Assembly: GCF_019049255.1 (NCBI RefSeq)
Contig: NZ_JAGMUJ010000061.1
Span: 1 to 64,000 of the forward strand
DNA: 64,000 nt
Direction: 5' to 3'
Source of the DNA: Streptomyces sp. AC558_RSS880
Lineage (GTDB): Bacteria > Actinomycetota > Actinomycetes > Streptomycetales > Streptomycetaceae
The notes under the pieces are model-generated. The model did not search any database. It saw only the letters and a program-made list of their open reading frames with translations, and was not told the DNA's origin. The stretch's first letter is position 1. Each line of letters opens with the position of its first letter. Below are positions 22,483-32,842 of this stretch, piece after piece. The translations under genes were made by a program, and so were the position numbers.

Positions 22483-25400
22483 ATGACGGTTCACATACCC
22501 GAGCCCCACGAGCGCGGGCGGCCATGGAGCGGGGGGAGCCTGCGGCACATCGCGGGAAGCCTCTCCCTGGTTCTGGCCCTGGGTTTGGTCAACGGCGTTT
22601 CGACGACGGCGGTGGCGGCGGAGAACCTCCGCACGGCAGCGGACAAGCCGACGGTCACCCAGGCGGCGGACATCCCGTCCGCACGCGTGGCCGCCCGCCT
22701 GTCCGGCAAGCGCGTCGAGGCCCTGTCCGAGCGCACCGAGACCTCTACCACCTGGGTGAACAAGGACGGTTCGCTCACCACCGAACTGACCGCCGGACCG
22801 GTCCGCTTCGAGGACGAGGCCACCGGAGAGTGGCGGAAGGTCGACCTCGACCTGGAACGGAACACGGACGGCTCGGTCGCGCCCGAGGCGCACCCGCGCG
22901 GTCTGCGACTGGCGGGCGGGACCGGGAAACCGGCGGCCTCCCTGAAGGCCGCACGTGAGGCCAAAGCGGTCGACCTGGTCACCCTCGGCGAGGGCGACCA
23001 GCAGATCACCCTCCAGTGGAAGGGCGGGCTGCCCGAGCCCGAACTCGACGGCACCCGGGCGGTCTACCCCGAGGCCGTTCCCGACGCGGACGTCGTCGTC
23101 GAGGCCACCCGGACCGGCTTCGAGCAGTTCGTCGAGATCAAGAAGCGTCCCGCCGCGGACGGCTACACCTACACGCTGCCGCTGAAGGCCAAGGGCCTGA
23201 AGGCCAAGCAGCTCGCCGACGGCGGCGTCCAGTTCACCGACAAAAAGGGCAAGAAGCAGGCGGTGATGCCCGCGCCGGTGATGTGGGACTCCACCGTCGA
23301 CAAACGGTCCGGTGAACACACCCACCAGGCCGAGGTCGGCATGAAGGTGGTGCAGAAGGGCTCCTCCGTCGACCTGGTGATCACCCCGGACGCGAAGTTC
23401 CTCGCCGACCCGGAGACGAAGTACCCGGTGACGGTCGACCCCTCGACCTCCTCGCTGGGCAACGTCTTCGACACCTACGTCCAGCAGGGCACCACCGTCG
23501 ACTGGTCCACCGACATCGAACTGGACCTCGGCAACCCGGGCACCACGAACGCCGACGGCACCCCCCGAACAGCGCAGTCCTTCATCTCCTGGAACACCAC
23601 GCCGGTCCAGGACGCCCTCGTGCTGGACGCCAAGCTGAGCCTGTGGAACTTCCACTCCGGCAACAACCTCGACTGCAAGGCGTACCCGTGGGAGGTGTGG
23701 TCCTCCGGCGCCGCCTCCACCTCCAGCCGGTGGACCAACCGTCCCACCATGACGGAGAAGAAGGCCACCTCCACCGAGACCCGCGGCAACGCCTCGTGCA
23801 CCGCCCAGCCCGACGGCTGGATCAACGCCGACGTGACCACGCTGGTACAGGAGTGGGCCTCGGCCAAGGCCACCCGCGGTCACATGGGCATCCGTGCGAG
23901 CAGCGAGAGCGTGGTGGCACAGTGGAAGCGGGTCAACTCCGCCAACGCCGCCTCCAACCCGCCGAAGCTGGTGGTGAACTACAACTACCGGCCGCGCACC
24001 GGCACCAAGCAGGAGGCCGGCCCGCCGTACTTCTCCTACAGCGGTGAATACGTGGTCAACACCACCACCCCCACGCTGCGCGACACCTTCGTCGACACCG
24101 ACGGCGACAAGGTCAACGGCACCTTCCAGATCTTCGACAACGCCACCAACACCCAGGTCGGCGACGTCCTCGTCTCCAAGTACGTGCCCAGCGGCCAGGT
24201 CGCCTCGGTGACCGTCCCGGCCGACGTGCTGGCCAACGGCAAGACATACAAGTTCCGCACCTCGCCCTACGACGGCAGCCACTACAACACCGGCTGGTCG
24301 GCCTGGAAGACCTTCCGCGTCGACACCACCGCGCCCCAGGCCCCTACGAAGGTCACCTCCACGGACTACCCGACGGGCAAGTGGAGCAAGGGCGCGGGCC
24401 AGGCCGGGACGTTCACCGTCACCCCGAACGGCACCGACCACAACTGGCTCGAGTGGTCCCTGGACGACGTGACCTGGAACAAGGTCGCCACCGGGGGTGC
24501 TACAGGCGACAAGACCATCTCCGTCACACCCTCCGACAACGGTGTGCAGTCCCTGCTGGTGCGCGCCGTCGACAAAGCGGACAACCGGTCATCGGTGGTC
24601 GAGTACACCTTCAACGTGGGAGCCGGCGGCTTCCTCCGTCCCGCCTCCGGCGAGCGGACCGCACGTCGTCTCACGCTGGAAGCCGAGACCGATGGTGGCA
24701 AGTACGACGCCGCCTCCTTCTCGTGGCGGCGCTCCGCAGCGGATCCCTGGGAACTCGTCCCCTCCGAGCACGTGAGTCTGGGCGGTACCGCGCTCGGGCA
24801 GTGGCCGGTGCCACTGACCGGGGGCAAGAACGCTGCGCTGACATGGAACGCGTCCGCCACCGTCGTCCCCGACGGTACCGTGGAGCTCAAGGCCGACTTC
24901 GTCGGCCCGGGTGGTGCTGCGGGCAGCACGGATCCCGTCACCGTCGTGGTGGACCGCAACGCCGGCGGTGCCGCGAGCGAGGACATCGGCCCCGGCTCGG
25001 TGAACCTGCTGACCGGCGACTACGCCCTCTCCCAGGAGGACGTGTCCGCCTTTGACCTCACCGTGACCCGCACCGCCTTCTCCCGCCGTCCCGACGCCGG
25101 CGCGCAGCAGGAGGAGCAGGCCGCGATCTTCGGACCGCAGTGGGTGCCGGGATTCGAGGCGCAGGTGAGTGAGTCCGAGTACACCCATCTGGAGAAGATC
25201 TCCGACACGGCCGTCCGTGTGATCCTCTCCGACGACAGTCCCCTCCACTTCACGGCCAACGCGGCCAGGAACGGCTGGATGTCCGAGCCGGGCGCCGAGG
25301 AGATGACGCTCAGGGGCAGCGTCGGCGGCACCTTCACCCTCTCCGACAGCTCCGGCACGGTGACGGAGTTCGCCAAGGCCGGCCCCCATGCCTCCACCTG

Positions 25401-28400
25401 GCAGGTCCGCAGCACCCTGGTTGACGGGCTCTCCAACACGACCACCACGGTCATGTCGGAGAACGTGACCGCGGGCGAGAAGGTGTCGGCCCGGCCCACC
25501 CGGATCATCGCGCCCACATCGGCCGCCACCGCGGCCACCTGTGCGGCCGATCCGGCGACGAAGGGCTGCCGCCTGCTGGAGTACGTCTACGCCACTGCCA
25601 CGACGGCAACGCCGTCGGCGCTCGGCAACATCGAGGGGCAGGTCCGCGAGATTCGCCTGTGGTCCACCGAGCCCGGAGCCGCCGCTGCCACGTCCAAGAC
25701 CGTCCAGACGTACCGGTACGACAACACGGGACGACTGCGCCAGACGTGGAACCCGCAGATCACGCCGTCCTTGGTGACCGAGTACTCCTACGACTCGGCC
25801 GGACGGGTCACCTCGCTGACGCCGCCCGGGGAACTGCCCTGGACCTTCACCTACGGCAAGGCGGGCAACGACCCGGCGGCCGGCGAGGGCATGCTCCTCA
25901 AGGCCACACGCCCCGCACTCAAGCAGGGAACGGCTGACACCGTCGAGGGTGAGGCGACGACCAGCGTCGTCTACGACGTACCGCTCTCCGGGACCGCCGC
26001 ACCGTACCCGATGGACCGGGACACGGTTCGCACGTGGGGACAGCAGGACATCCCCACGGACGCCACCGCGGTCTTCCCCGCCGACGCGGTCCCTTCCTCC
26101 TCCTCCGGATCGGTGCTGGGCCAGTCGGAGTACCGGCTCGCCACCGTCCAGTACCTCAACGCGTCAGGGCAGCGCGTGAACTTGGCCGAACCGGGCGGCC
26201 GGATCGACAGCACCGACCACGACCGGTTCGGCAACACGGTACGTGTCCTGTCGGCAGGCAACCGGGAGACAGCACTCGGCGGCACGGCTGCGGCCAAGGA
26301 GGCCCTCGCCGACCTGGGGCTGGCCAACCGGCCGAGCGCCGAACGTGCCGAACTGCTGTCCACACGGTCGGTCTACGACGACGCCGGTACCCGGGAACTG
26401 GAGAAGTTCGGGCCGCTGGGCCGCGTCGAACTCGCCAAGGACCTGAAGTCGGGCGACAGCACACTCGTGACGGCAGGATCCTCCGTCCTCGCTCGGAGCT
26501 GGACCAGCAAGCGCTACGACGAGGGACGCCCCTCGGAGGCGAGCGCCGCCACCAGCAACCAGATCACCAGCACCAAGGAGGGTGCCCAGGTCCGCGAGCA
26601 CCCCGGCGTGATGGCCGACGCCCAGCTGACCACTGTCGCCTACGACTGGGACAAGGGCCTGCCCACAAAGGTCGTGCAGGATCCCGGCGGCATCGCGATC
26701 ACCACCACCACCGAATACGACGCCCAGGGCCGGGTGACCAAGCAGGGGGCACCGGGTACCTCGGGAACCGACGCGGGCACCCAGGTCAGCACCTACTGGT
26801 CAGCCACCGGCACCGGCGCCTGCGCCGGCCGCCCCGAGTGGGCGGACCTGCTGTGCACCAGCGGACCGGCCGGGAACATCACCGGGGGTGGAGCCAATCC
26901 GGCCCAGCTGCCCACGATGACCGCCGAGTACGACTGGTGGGGCAACACCGCGAAGACCACCGAGAAGGCCGGCACCTCGACCCGCACCATCACCCGCGGC
27001 TACGACACCGCGGGCCGCTCCACCACCGTGCAGATCACGGGCGGCATCGGAGCGGAGGTGCCTTCGACGACCACGTCCTACGACTCCGTCTCGGGTCGCG
27101 CGTACAGGACCACGTCGTCGACCGGCGGCACCATCACCCGCGCCTACGACAAGCTGGGCCGGGAAGTCTCCTACACCGACGCCGACGGAGGGACCACCAC
27201 CACCGCGTACGACCGTCTCGACCGCCCCGTCAAGGTCGAGAACAGTGTTCCCAGCACCGTCACGTACACCTACGACACCGCTACCGAACCTCGAGGGCTC
27301 GCCACCAAGGTGACCGACTCGGTCGCCGGTGACTTCTCCGCCACGTACGACGCGGACGGCGCGGTGGCCACCGAGAAGCTGCCGGGCGGCTACACGCTCA
27401 AGCAGACCAAGGACGCCGCGGGCACTGTCGTGGAACGCGCCTACACCAGGGACAGTGACGGGGTGACCGTCTACAACGATGCCGTCACCTCGACGATCCA
27501 CGGTCAGGCCGCCACGCGTTCCGGCTGGTCGCACCAGCAGTTCGCCTACGACGACGCCGGGCGCCTGACCCGGGTCGAGGACACCAGCGACAACGTCTGC
27601 AGCCTGCGCGCCTATACCCTGGACAAGCGCTCCAACCGGACCGGTACGGCCAGCGCCGCGGCCGCCCCCGGACTGGCGTGCCCCACCAGTGCGGGTGCCG
27701 TCACGAGCCACTCCTTCGACACGGCGGACCGGATCGTCGACACGGGTTACGCCTACGACGCCTTCGGCCGCACCACCGCCCTGCCCGGCAGCACCATCGA
27801 GTACTACGCCAACGACCTGGCCCGCCGGCAGACCGTCGGATCCCGGCGTCAGACGTGGCAGCTCGATGCCGCGCTGCGCTTCCGTTCATGGACCGTGGAG
27901 ACCAACAACGCAGGCACCTGGACCCAGACGTCCGCCAAGACCAACCACTACGGCAGCGACTCCGACAACCCGAGCTGGACACTGGAGGACGCCGCCCAGG
28001 GAACGGTGACCCGTAACGTCACCTCCGCCACGGGAGCCTTCAGCGCGACCACGGGCAAGAGCGGCGGCACCACCCTGCAGCTGTCCAGCATCCACGGAGA
28101 CGTCGCGCTGCAACTGCCGCTCGACAAGACCGTCGCACCGACGGTGATCGACAGCGACGAGAACGGTGCGCCGCGCCCGGGCAAGGCCACGCAGCGCTAC
28201 GGCTGGTTCGGTGGCAAGCAGAGATCCAGCGAGACGCTCACCGGAATCGTCCTCATGGGCGCGCGTCTCTACGACCCGAACACCGCACGGTTCCTCCAGC
28301 TGGACCCGGTCTTCGGCGGCAACTGCAACGCCTACGACTTCGTCTGCGCCGACCCGGTCAACGGAACGGACCTCGACGGCCGGTGCGGAGCGTGGGGAAA

Positions 28401-28815
28401 TCCGTTCAAGGCGTGTGACAAGTGGCGCATCCTGATGTGGTCGCGCTCTCCCGGAAGCCATTGGAAGACGATCCGTGAGGGCAGCAAGAGCGCCGTCAGA
28501 GCGAACGGGATCAGGTACGGCAAGTTCGGCCTGAGGCACATCAAGGACCGGCACGTCGGATACGGCAAGCGCGACAACTGGCTTGCCAGTTCCACCATGC
28601 TCCGGGACCTCAAGAAGACACTCACCTCCGGCAGATGGACGCTGGAGTGGGGCGGCGTCTACAACGGCTCCTTCAAGGTCACGTACACCTACTGGACAGG
28701 CTGTGGCTGCCGCAAGAAGAGGAAGTACGTTGTGACGGCCTTCTATCGCACCACCCGGGCACCCGATGGAAAGCCCCTCGGTGTAACGACCGCCTACCGC
28801 CACAGGAAGTACTGA
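22483..28815 (+). CDS. Secreted Rhs/YD-repeat polymorphic toxin (WapA-like)
   Basis: 2110 residues from ATG preceded by GAGGAATC; a GTG 33 nt upstream is the alternative. A signal peptide (IAGSLSLVLALGLVNGVSTT) ends near residue 45. A DNRLRE-type beta domain (TVDPSTSSLGNVFDTYV to about residue 500) and an Ig-like segment precede a long YD-repeat region (TYRYDNTGRLRQ, TTTAYDRLDRPVK, YAYDAFGRTT), ending in the Rhs core RLYDPNTARFLQLDPV and ADPVNGTDLDG. The last about 144 residues form a variable toxin domain with GLRHIKDRHVGYG, two close Cys (GCGC) and a C-terminal PLGVTTAYR. This His-rich/Thr pattern resembles BECR-fold RNase toxins; that is a tentative reading. The toxin is probably delivered to neighbouring cells, with an immunity gene next. 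Confidence 0.88.
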   Translation: MTVHIPEPHERGRPWSGGSLRHIAGSLSLVLALGLVNGVSTTAVAAENLRTAADKPTVTQAADIPSARVAARLSGKRVEALSERTETSTTWVNKDGSLTTELTAGPVRFEDEATGEWRKVDLDLERNTDGSVAPEAHPRGLRLAGGTGKPAASLKAAREAKAVDLVTLGEGDQQITLQWKGGLPEPELDGTRAVYPEAVPDADVVVEATRTGFEQFVEIKKRPAADGYTYTLPLKAKGLKAKQLADGGVQFTDKKGKKQAVMPAPVMWDSTVDKRSGEHTHQAEVGMKVVQKGSSVDLVITPDAKFLADPETKYPVTVDPSTSSLGNVFDTYVQQGTTVDWSTDIELDLGNPGTTNADGTPRTAQSFISWNTTPVQDALVLDAKLSLWNFHSGNNLDCKAYPWEVWSSGAASTSSRWTNRPTMTEKKATSTETRGNASCTAQPDGWINADVTTLVQEWASAKATRGHMGIRASSESVVAQWKRVNSANAASNPPKLVVNYNYRPRTGTKQEAGPPYFSYSGEYVVNTTTPTLRDTFVDTDGDKVNGTFQIFDNATNTQVGDVLVSKYVPSGQVASVTVPADVLANGKTYKFRTSPYDGSHYNTGWSAWKTFRVDTTAPQAPTKVTSTDYPTGKWSKGAGQAGTFTVTPNGTDHNWLEWSLDDVTWNKVATGGATGDKTISVTPSDNGVQSLLVRAVDKADNRSSVVEYTFNVGAGGFLRPASGERTARRLTLEAETDGGKYDAASFSWRRSAADPWELVPSEHVSLGGTALGQWPVPLTGGKNAALTWNASATVVPDGTVELKADFVGPGGAAGSTDPVTVVVDRNAGGAASEDIGPGSVNLLTGDYALSQEDVSAFDLTVTRTAFSRRPDAGAQQEEQAAIFGPQWVPGFEAQVSESEYTHLEKISDTAVRVILSDDSPLHFTANAARNGWMSEPGAEEMTLRGSVGGTFTLSDSSGTVTEFAKAGPHASTWQVRSTLVDGLSNTTTTVMSENVTAGEKVSARPTRIIAPTSAATAATCAADPATKGCRLLEYVYATATTATPSALGNIEGQVREIRLWSTEPGAAAATSKTVQTYRYDNTGRLRQTWNPQITPSLVTEYSYDSAGRVTSLTPPGELPWTFTYGKAGNDPAAGEGMLLKATRPALKQGTADTVEGEATTSVVYDVPLSGTAAPYPMDRDTVRTWGQQDIPTDATAVFPADAVPSSSSGSVLGQSEYRLATVQYLNASGQRVNLAEPGGRIDSTDHDRFGNTVRVLSAGNRETALGGTAAAKEALADLGLANRPSAERAELLSTRSVYDDAGTRELEKFGPLGRVELAKDLKSGDSTLVTAGSSVLARSWTSKRYDEGRPSEASAATSNQITSTKEGAQVREHPGVMADAQLTTVAYDWDKGLPTKVVQDPGGIAITTTTEYDAQGRVTKQGAPGTSGTDAGTQVSTYWSATGTGACAGRPEWADLLCTSGPAGNITGGGANPAQLPTMTAEYDWWGNTAKTTEKAGTSTRTITRGYDTAGRSTTVQITGGIGAEVPSTTTSYDSVSGRAYRTTSSTGGTITRAYDKLGREVSYTDADGGTTTTAYDRLDRPVKVENSVPSTVTYTYDTATEPRGLATKVTDSVAGDFSATYDADGAVATEKLPGGYTLKQTKDAAGTVVERAYTRDSDGVTVYNDAVTSTIHGQAATRSGWSHQQFAYDDAGRLTRVEDTSDNVCSLRAYTLDKRSNRTGTASAAAAPGLACPTSAGAVTSHSFDTADRIVDTGYAYDAFGRTTALPGSTIEYYANDLARRQTVGSRRQTWQLDAALRFRSWTVETNNAGTWTQTSAKTNHYGSDSDNPSWTLEDAAQGTVTRNVTSATGAFSATTGKSGGTTLQLSSIHGDVALQLPLDKTVAPTVIDSDENGAPRPGKATQRYGWFGGKQRSSETLTGIVLMGARLYDPNTARFLQLDPVFGGNCNAYDFVCADPVNGTDLDGRCGAWGNPFKACDKWRILMWSRSPGSHWKTIREGSKSAVRANGIRYGKFGLRHIKDRHVGYGKRDNWLASSTMLRDLKKTLTSGRWTLEWGGVYNGSFKVTYTYWTGCGCRKKRKYVVTAFYRTTRAPDGKPLGVTTAYRHRKY

Positions 28816-28889
28816 CTCACCACCTGTCCCGGTGGCGGAAGGGGCCTTCCCCTTCCGCCGCCGGGGCGGACAACCTCTGCGAGGAGCGG

Positions 28890-29183
28890 ATGTCCCACAT
28901 GGTTCCCCCCGGTTCACCCGATGCGCTCGTCCGCTCCGTCGCCGAGAGCATCGCGCTTCGGACAACGGGCCGGCGACAGCCGTCAGGAGCACTGGAATCG
29001 GTTGTCGAGCTCGTCGAGGCAGATGAAGCGGACATGGCCGTGGACCATCTGGCGAGAGTGATCGACCACTACCGCATCCCTATTCTCCAGACCGAATACG
29101 ACCGGCTCGTCTCCGCAGCCACGCAACTGGATTCGCTGGACTCGATCACCGGGATCAGGATCGATCGACTCATCATCGAATGA
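28890..29183 (+). CDS. Candidate immunity protein for the Rhs toxin (MafI-like)
   Basis: 97 residues from ATG with GAGGAG 3-8 nt upstream; a second ATG lies three codons later. It is acidic and all-helical in appearance, with ESVVELVEADEADMAVDHLA and RIPILQTEYDRLVSAA. The D-x-P-I-x-x-x-EYD pattern recalls small MafI-type immunity proteins, recalled from memory. It follows the toxin gene by 74 nt on the same strand, the standard position for an immunity gene. Specific neutralisation is inference. Confidence 0.72.
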   Translation: MSHMVPPGSPDALVRSVAESIALRTTGRRQPSGALESVVELVEADEADMAVDHLARVIDHYRIPILQTEYDRLVSAATQLDSLDSITGIRIDRLIIE

Positions 29184-29505
29184 GGTGTCCGACCCGGGGC
29201 GCACGTCCGATGTGAAGTGCCCCCGGCACGGCGGCAACACCGGCACACCCGTGAGGACTACCCGGCCCACCCGATCGGCTGCTTCGTCCCGGACGGCGGG
29301 CGGAGTCGGCACAAGACGTGGAACAAGACGAAGAGATTTCGTCAAGGAACACAGGAACGAAGGTCCACGGCGCCAAGGGCAGGAGCAGTCACTTCTTCGG
29401 AAGGGGGCCCTCCACCGACTGCACCAGGACCACGTGGCCGCCGCCCTCGGCCGGAGCAGCGGCCACAGCGACGCGGGCGAGGACGGCGGCCGGTGAGGGG
29501 ACCGC
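29184..29505. other. Intergenic region between immunity gene and pfkA
   Basis: 322 nt. Short ORFs exist in two plus-strand frames but lack a ribosome binding site and have the Arg/Pro/Gly-rich composition of shadow frames. No clear hairpin or operator was found. Its mixed composition may be remnant of former toxin-tail or immunity DNA. Confidence 0.45.
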
Positions 29506-30531
29506 CTAGAAGACCGACTCCGCCTCGTCCATCCGGTCCTTCGGGACCGTCTTCAGCTCGGTCACCGCCTCCGCCAGCGGCACCATCACGATGTCCGTCC
29601 CCCGCAGGGACGTCATCTTGCCGAACTCGCCCCGGTGCGCCGCCTCCACCGCGTGCCAGCCGAAGCGGGTGGCGAGGACACGGTCGTACGCCGTCGGCAC
29701 GCCACCGCGCTGGACGTGTCCGAGGATGACCGGCTTGGACTCCTTGCCGAGCCGGCGCTCCAGCTCGTACGCCAGGGCCGTACCGATGCCCTGGAAGCGC
29801 TCGTGGCCGAACTTGTCGATCTCGCCCTTGCCGTAGTCCATGGTGCCGTCGGCCGGGTGCGCGCCCTCGGCGACGCAGATCACCGCGAACTTCTTGCCGC
29901 GGGCGAAGCGTTCCTCCACCATTTTGACCAGCTGGGCCGGGTCGAAGGGGCGCTCCGGCAGGCAGATGCCGTGGGCGCCGGCGGCCATGCCGGACTCCAG
30001 GGCGATCCAGCCCGCGTGCCGGCCCATGACCTCGACGACCATCACGCGCTGGTGGGACTCGGCGGTGGTCTTGAGGCGGTCCATCGCCTCCGTGGCGACG
30101 CCGACCGCCGTGTCGAAGCCGAAGGTGCGGTCCGTGGACGAGATGTCGTTGTCGATCGTCTTCGGGACGCCGACCACCGGCAGACCCGCGTCGGACAGCA
30201 TGTGTGCCGCGGTGAGCGTGCCCTCGCCGCCGATCGGGATCAGCGCGTCGATGCCGAAGTCGCGGATCATGTCCGAGGCGTTCTCGCAGGCCTCGCGGAG
30301 GCGGTCGCGCTCCAGCCGGGAGGAGCCCAGTATGGTGCCGCCGCGGGCCAGGATGCCGCTGACCGCGTCGAGGTCGAGCGGGCGGTAGCGGCCGTCGAGC
30401 AGGCCGGAGTAGCCGTCCTCGAAGCCGATGACCTCGTCGCCGTAGTTGTCGACCGCCCGGTGCACGACCGACCGGATCACTGCGTTCAATCCAGGGCAGT
30501 CGCCGCCTGCGGTGAGCACTCCTATACGCAT
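29506..30531 (-). CDS. pfkA: 6-phosphofructokinase (ATP-type, mixed PFK group)
   Basis: 341 residues, full length. It converts fructose-6-phosphate to fructose-1,6-bisphosphate in glycolysis. Motifs: GVLTAGGDCPGLNAVIR nucleotide loop, GGEGTL, PKTIDND (catalytic Asp) and MGRHAGWIALESG. The Gly in GGEGT is the ATP-type residue (PPi enzymes have Asp), while the Lys in PKTIDND is more typical of PPi enzymes; this combination is known for actinomycete ATP-PFKs. Divergent from pta. Confidence 0.92.
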   Translation of the reverse strand: MRIGVLTAGGDCPGLNAVIRSVVHRAVDNYGDEVIGFEDGYSGLLDGRYRPLDLDAVSGILARGGTILGSSRLERDRLREACENASDMIRDFGIDALIPIGGEGTLTAAHMLSDAGLPVVGVPKTIDNDISSTDRTFGFDTAVGVATEAMDRLKTTAESHQRVMVVEVMGRHAGWIALESGMAAGAHGICLPERPFDPAQLVKMVEERFARGKKFAVICVAEGAHPADGTMDYGKGEIDKFGHERFQGIGTALAYELERRLGKESKPVILGHVQRGGVPTAYDRVLATRFGWHAVEAAHRGEFGKMTSLRGTDIVMVPLAEAVTELKTVPKDRMDEAESVF

Positions 30532-30733
30532 CGTGCTGTGTCTCCTGGTCGCTGTCGATACCGGTGAGCCAGTCCCGATTGTTTCACGTCCCCCGGGGCG
30601 CCGCCGACGCCGTACGGGTGGGCGGCCTAGCCAGTGCCGGAGGTATTGTCAAGAGGGGTCCGCTCACCTGGGTGGGCGATTTTTGTGGCCCCGCCGAAGA
30701 CCCTTGCGGCCCTCGACGAAACGGAGAGCGCGC

Positions 30734-32842
30734 GTGACCCGCAGCGTGTACGTGACCGGTATCGACCGCGGCGACGGCCGCCAGGTCGTCGAACTCGGGG
30801 TCATGGAGCTCCTGACCAGGCAGGTCGACCGGGTGGGCGTCTTCCGTCCTCTGGTGCACGACGGGCCCGACCGCCTCTTCGAGCTGCTGCGCGCCCGGTA
30901 CCGGCTCTCCCAGGACCCGTCGACCGTCTACGGCCTGGACTACCACGAGGCGTCCGCCCTCCAGGCCGAGCAGGGCACGGACGAGCTGGTGTCGACCCTC
31001 GTCGACCGGTTCCACCGGGTCGCCCGCGACTACGACGTGGTCCTCGTCCTCGGCACCGACTACGCCGACACCCAGTTCCCGGACGAGCTCAGCCTGAACG
31101 CCCGGCTCGCCAACGAGTTCGGCGCCTCCGTGATCCCGGTCGTGGGCGGCCGCAAGCAGACCGCCGAGTCGGTGCGCGCCGAGACCACCAACGCCTACCG
31201 CGCCTACGACACGCTGGGCTGCGACGTGCTCGCCGTGGTGGTCAACCGGGTCGACCGCGAGGACCGGGACGAGATCGCCGAGCGGCTCGCCACCCGGCTG
31301 CCGGTGCCCTGCTACGTGCTCCCCGACGAGCCGGCGCTGTCCGCCCCGACCGTCTCCCAGATCGCGCACACCCTCGGCGCGAAGGTGGTGCTCGGCGACG
31401 ACTCCGGGCTCGCCCGCGACGCCCTGGACTTCGTGTTCGGCGGTGCGATGCTGCCGAACTTCCTCGCCGCCCTGACCCCGGGCTGCCTCGTCGTCACGCC
31501 GGGCGACCGCGCCGACCTGGTCGTCGGTTCGCTGGCCGCGCACAGCGCCGGCACCCCGCCGATAGCCGGGGTGCTGCTGACCCTGGACGAGGTGCCCGGC
31601 GAGCGCATCCTCACCCTCGCCGACCGGCTCGCTCCCGGCACGCCGGTGCTGTCGGTGCCGGGCACCAGCTTCCCCACCGCCGAGCAGCTCTTCTCCCTGG
31701 AGGGCAAGCTGAACGCGGCCACCCCGCGCAAGGCGGAGCGGGCGCTCGGCCTGTTCGAGCGGTACGCCGACACGGCGGACCTCACCAAGCGGGTCTCCGC
31801 GCCCAGCAGCGACCGCGTCACCCCGATGATGTTCGAGCACAAGCTGCTGGAGCAGGCCCGCTCGGACCTGCGCCGGGTCGTGCTCCCCGAGGGCGTGGAG
31901 GAGCGGGTGCTGCACGCGGCCGAGGTGCTGCTGCGCCGGGGCGTGTGCGAGCTGACCCTGCTCGGTGACGTCGACCAGATCCGCAAGAAGGCCGCCGACC
32001 TGGGCATCGACCTCGGTGACACCCAGCTGATCGACCCCGCGACCTCCGAGCTGCGCGACTCCTTCGCCGAGCAGTACGCGGCCCTGCGCGCCCACCGGGG
32101 CGTCACCGTGGAGCTGGCCTACGACGTCGTCTCGGACGTGAACTACTTCGGCACGCTGATGGTGCAGGAGGGCCTCGCCGACGGCATGGTGTCCGGCTCG
32201 GTGCACTCCACGGCGGCGACGATCCGGCCGGCCTTCGAGATCATCAAGACCAAGCCGGACGCGGACATCGTCTCCTCGGTCTTCTTCATGTGCCTGGCCG
32301 ACAAGGTGCTGGTCTACGGCGACTGCGCGGTCAACCCCGACCCGGACGCCGAGCAGCTCGCCGACATCGCCGTGCAGTCGGCGGTCACGGCCGCGCGGTT
32401 CGGGGTGGAGCCGCGGATCGCGATGCTGTCGTACTCGACCGGTACGTCCGGTACCGGCGCCGACGTCGACAAGGTGCGCACCGCCACCGAGCTGGTGCGC
32501 TCGCGCCGGCCCGATCTGCGGATCGAGGGGCCGATCCAGTACGACGCGGCCGTGGAGCCGTCGGTCGCGGCGACCAAGCTGCCCGGCTCGGAGGTCGCCG
32601 GGCAGGCGACGGTGCTGATCTTCCCCGACCTGAACACCGGCAACAACACCTACAAGGCCGTGCAGCGCTCGGCCGGCGCCATCGCCGTCGGGCCGGTGCT
32701 CCAGGGGCTGCGCAAGCCGGTCAACGACCTGTCCCGGGGCGCCCTGGTCCAGGACATCGTCAACACCGTCGCCATCACGGCGATCCAGGCCCAGTCCCAG
32801 GCCCCCTCCCCGGCCCCGAGCGAGAAGGCAGCCGCCCAGTGA
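30734..32842 (+). CDS. pta: Phosphate acetyltransferase (long form)
   Basis: 702 residues from GTG (GGAG 9 nt upstream); the frame runs open upstream but only this start fits the family N-terminus TRSVYVTGIDRG. Pta makes acetyl phosphate from acetyl-CoA. N-terminal P-loop-derived domain (1-220), DRTGG domain (to about 340, containing NFLAALTPGCLVVTPGDR), then the catalytic PTA_PTB domain from about 365 with LPEGVEERVLHAA, SYSTGTSGTG and LIFPDLNTGNNTYK. The stop overlaps the ackA start by GTGA, so the pair is translationally coupled. Confidence 0.95.
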   Translation: MTRSVYVTGIDRGDGRQVVELGVMELLTRQVDRVGVFRPLVHDGPDRLFELLRARYRLSQDPSTVYGLDYHEASALQAEQGTDELVSTLVDRFHRVARDYDVVLVLGTDYADTQFPDELSLNARLANEFGASVIPVVGGRKQTAESVRAETTNAYRAYDTLGCDVLAVVVNRVDREDRDEIAERLATRLPVPCYVLPDEPALSAPTVSQIAHTLGAKVVLGDDSGLARDALDFVFGGAMLPNFLAALTPGCLVVTPGDRADLVVGSLAAHSAGTPPIAGVLLTLDEVPGERILTLADRLAPGTPVLSVPGTSFPTAEQLFSLEGKLNAATPRKAERALGLFERYADTADLTKRVSAPSSDRVTPMMFEHKLLEQARSDLRRVVLPEGVEERVLHAAEVLLRRGVCELTLLGDVDQIRKKAADLGIDLGDTQLIDPATSELRDSFAEQYAALRAHRGVTVELAYDVVSDVNYFGTLMVQEGLADGMVSGSVHSTAATIRPAFEIIKTKPDADIVSSVFFMCLADKVLVYGDCAVNPDPDAEQLADIAVQSAVTAARFGVEPRIAMLSYSTGTSGTGADVDKVRTATELVRSRRPDLRIEGPIQYDAAVEPSVAATKLPGSEVAGQATVLIFPDLNTGNNTYKAVQRSAGAIAVGPVLQGLRKPVNDLSRGALVQDIVNTVAITAIQAQSQAPSPAPSEKAAAQ

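Noticed and set aside
22266..22958. 230-codon frame over the start of the Rhs gene
   Set aside because: Out of frame with Rhs and Arg/Gly/Pro-rich; the Rhs frame has signal peptide and domains.
29185..29496. 103-codon ORF downstream of the immunity gene
   Set aside because: Arg/Gly-rich, no ribosome binding site, overlaps another frame of similar quality.
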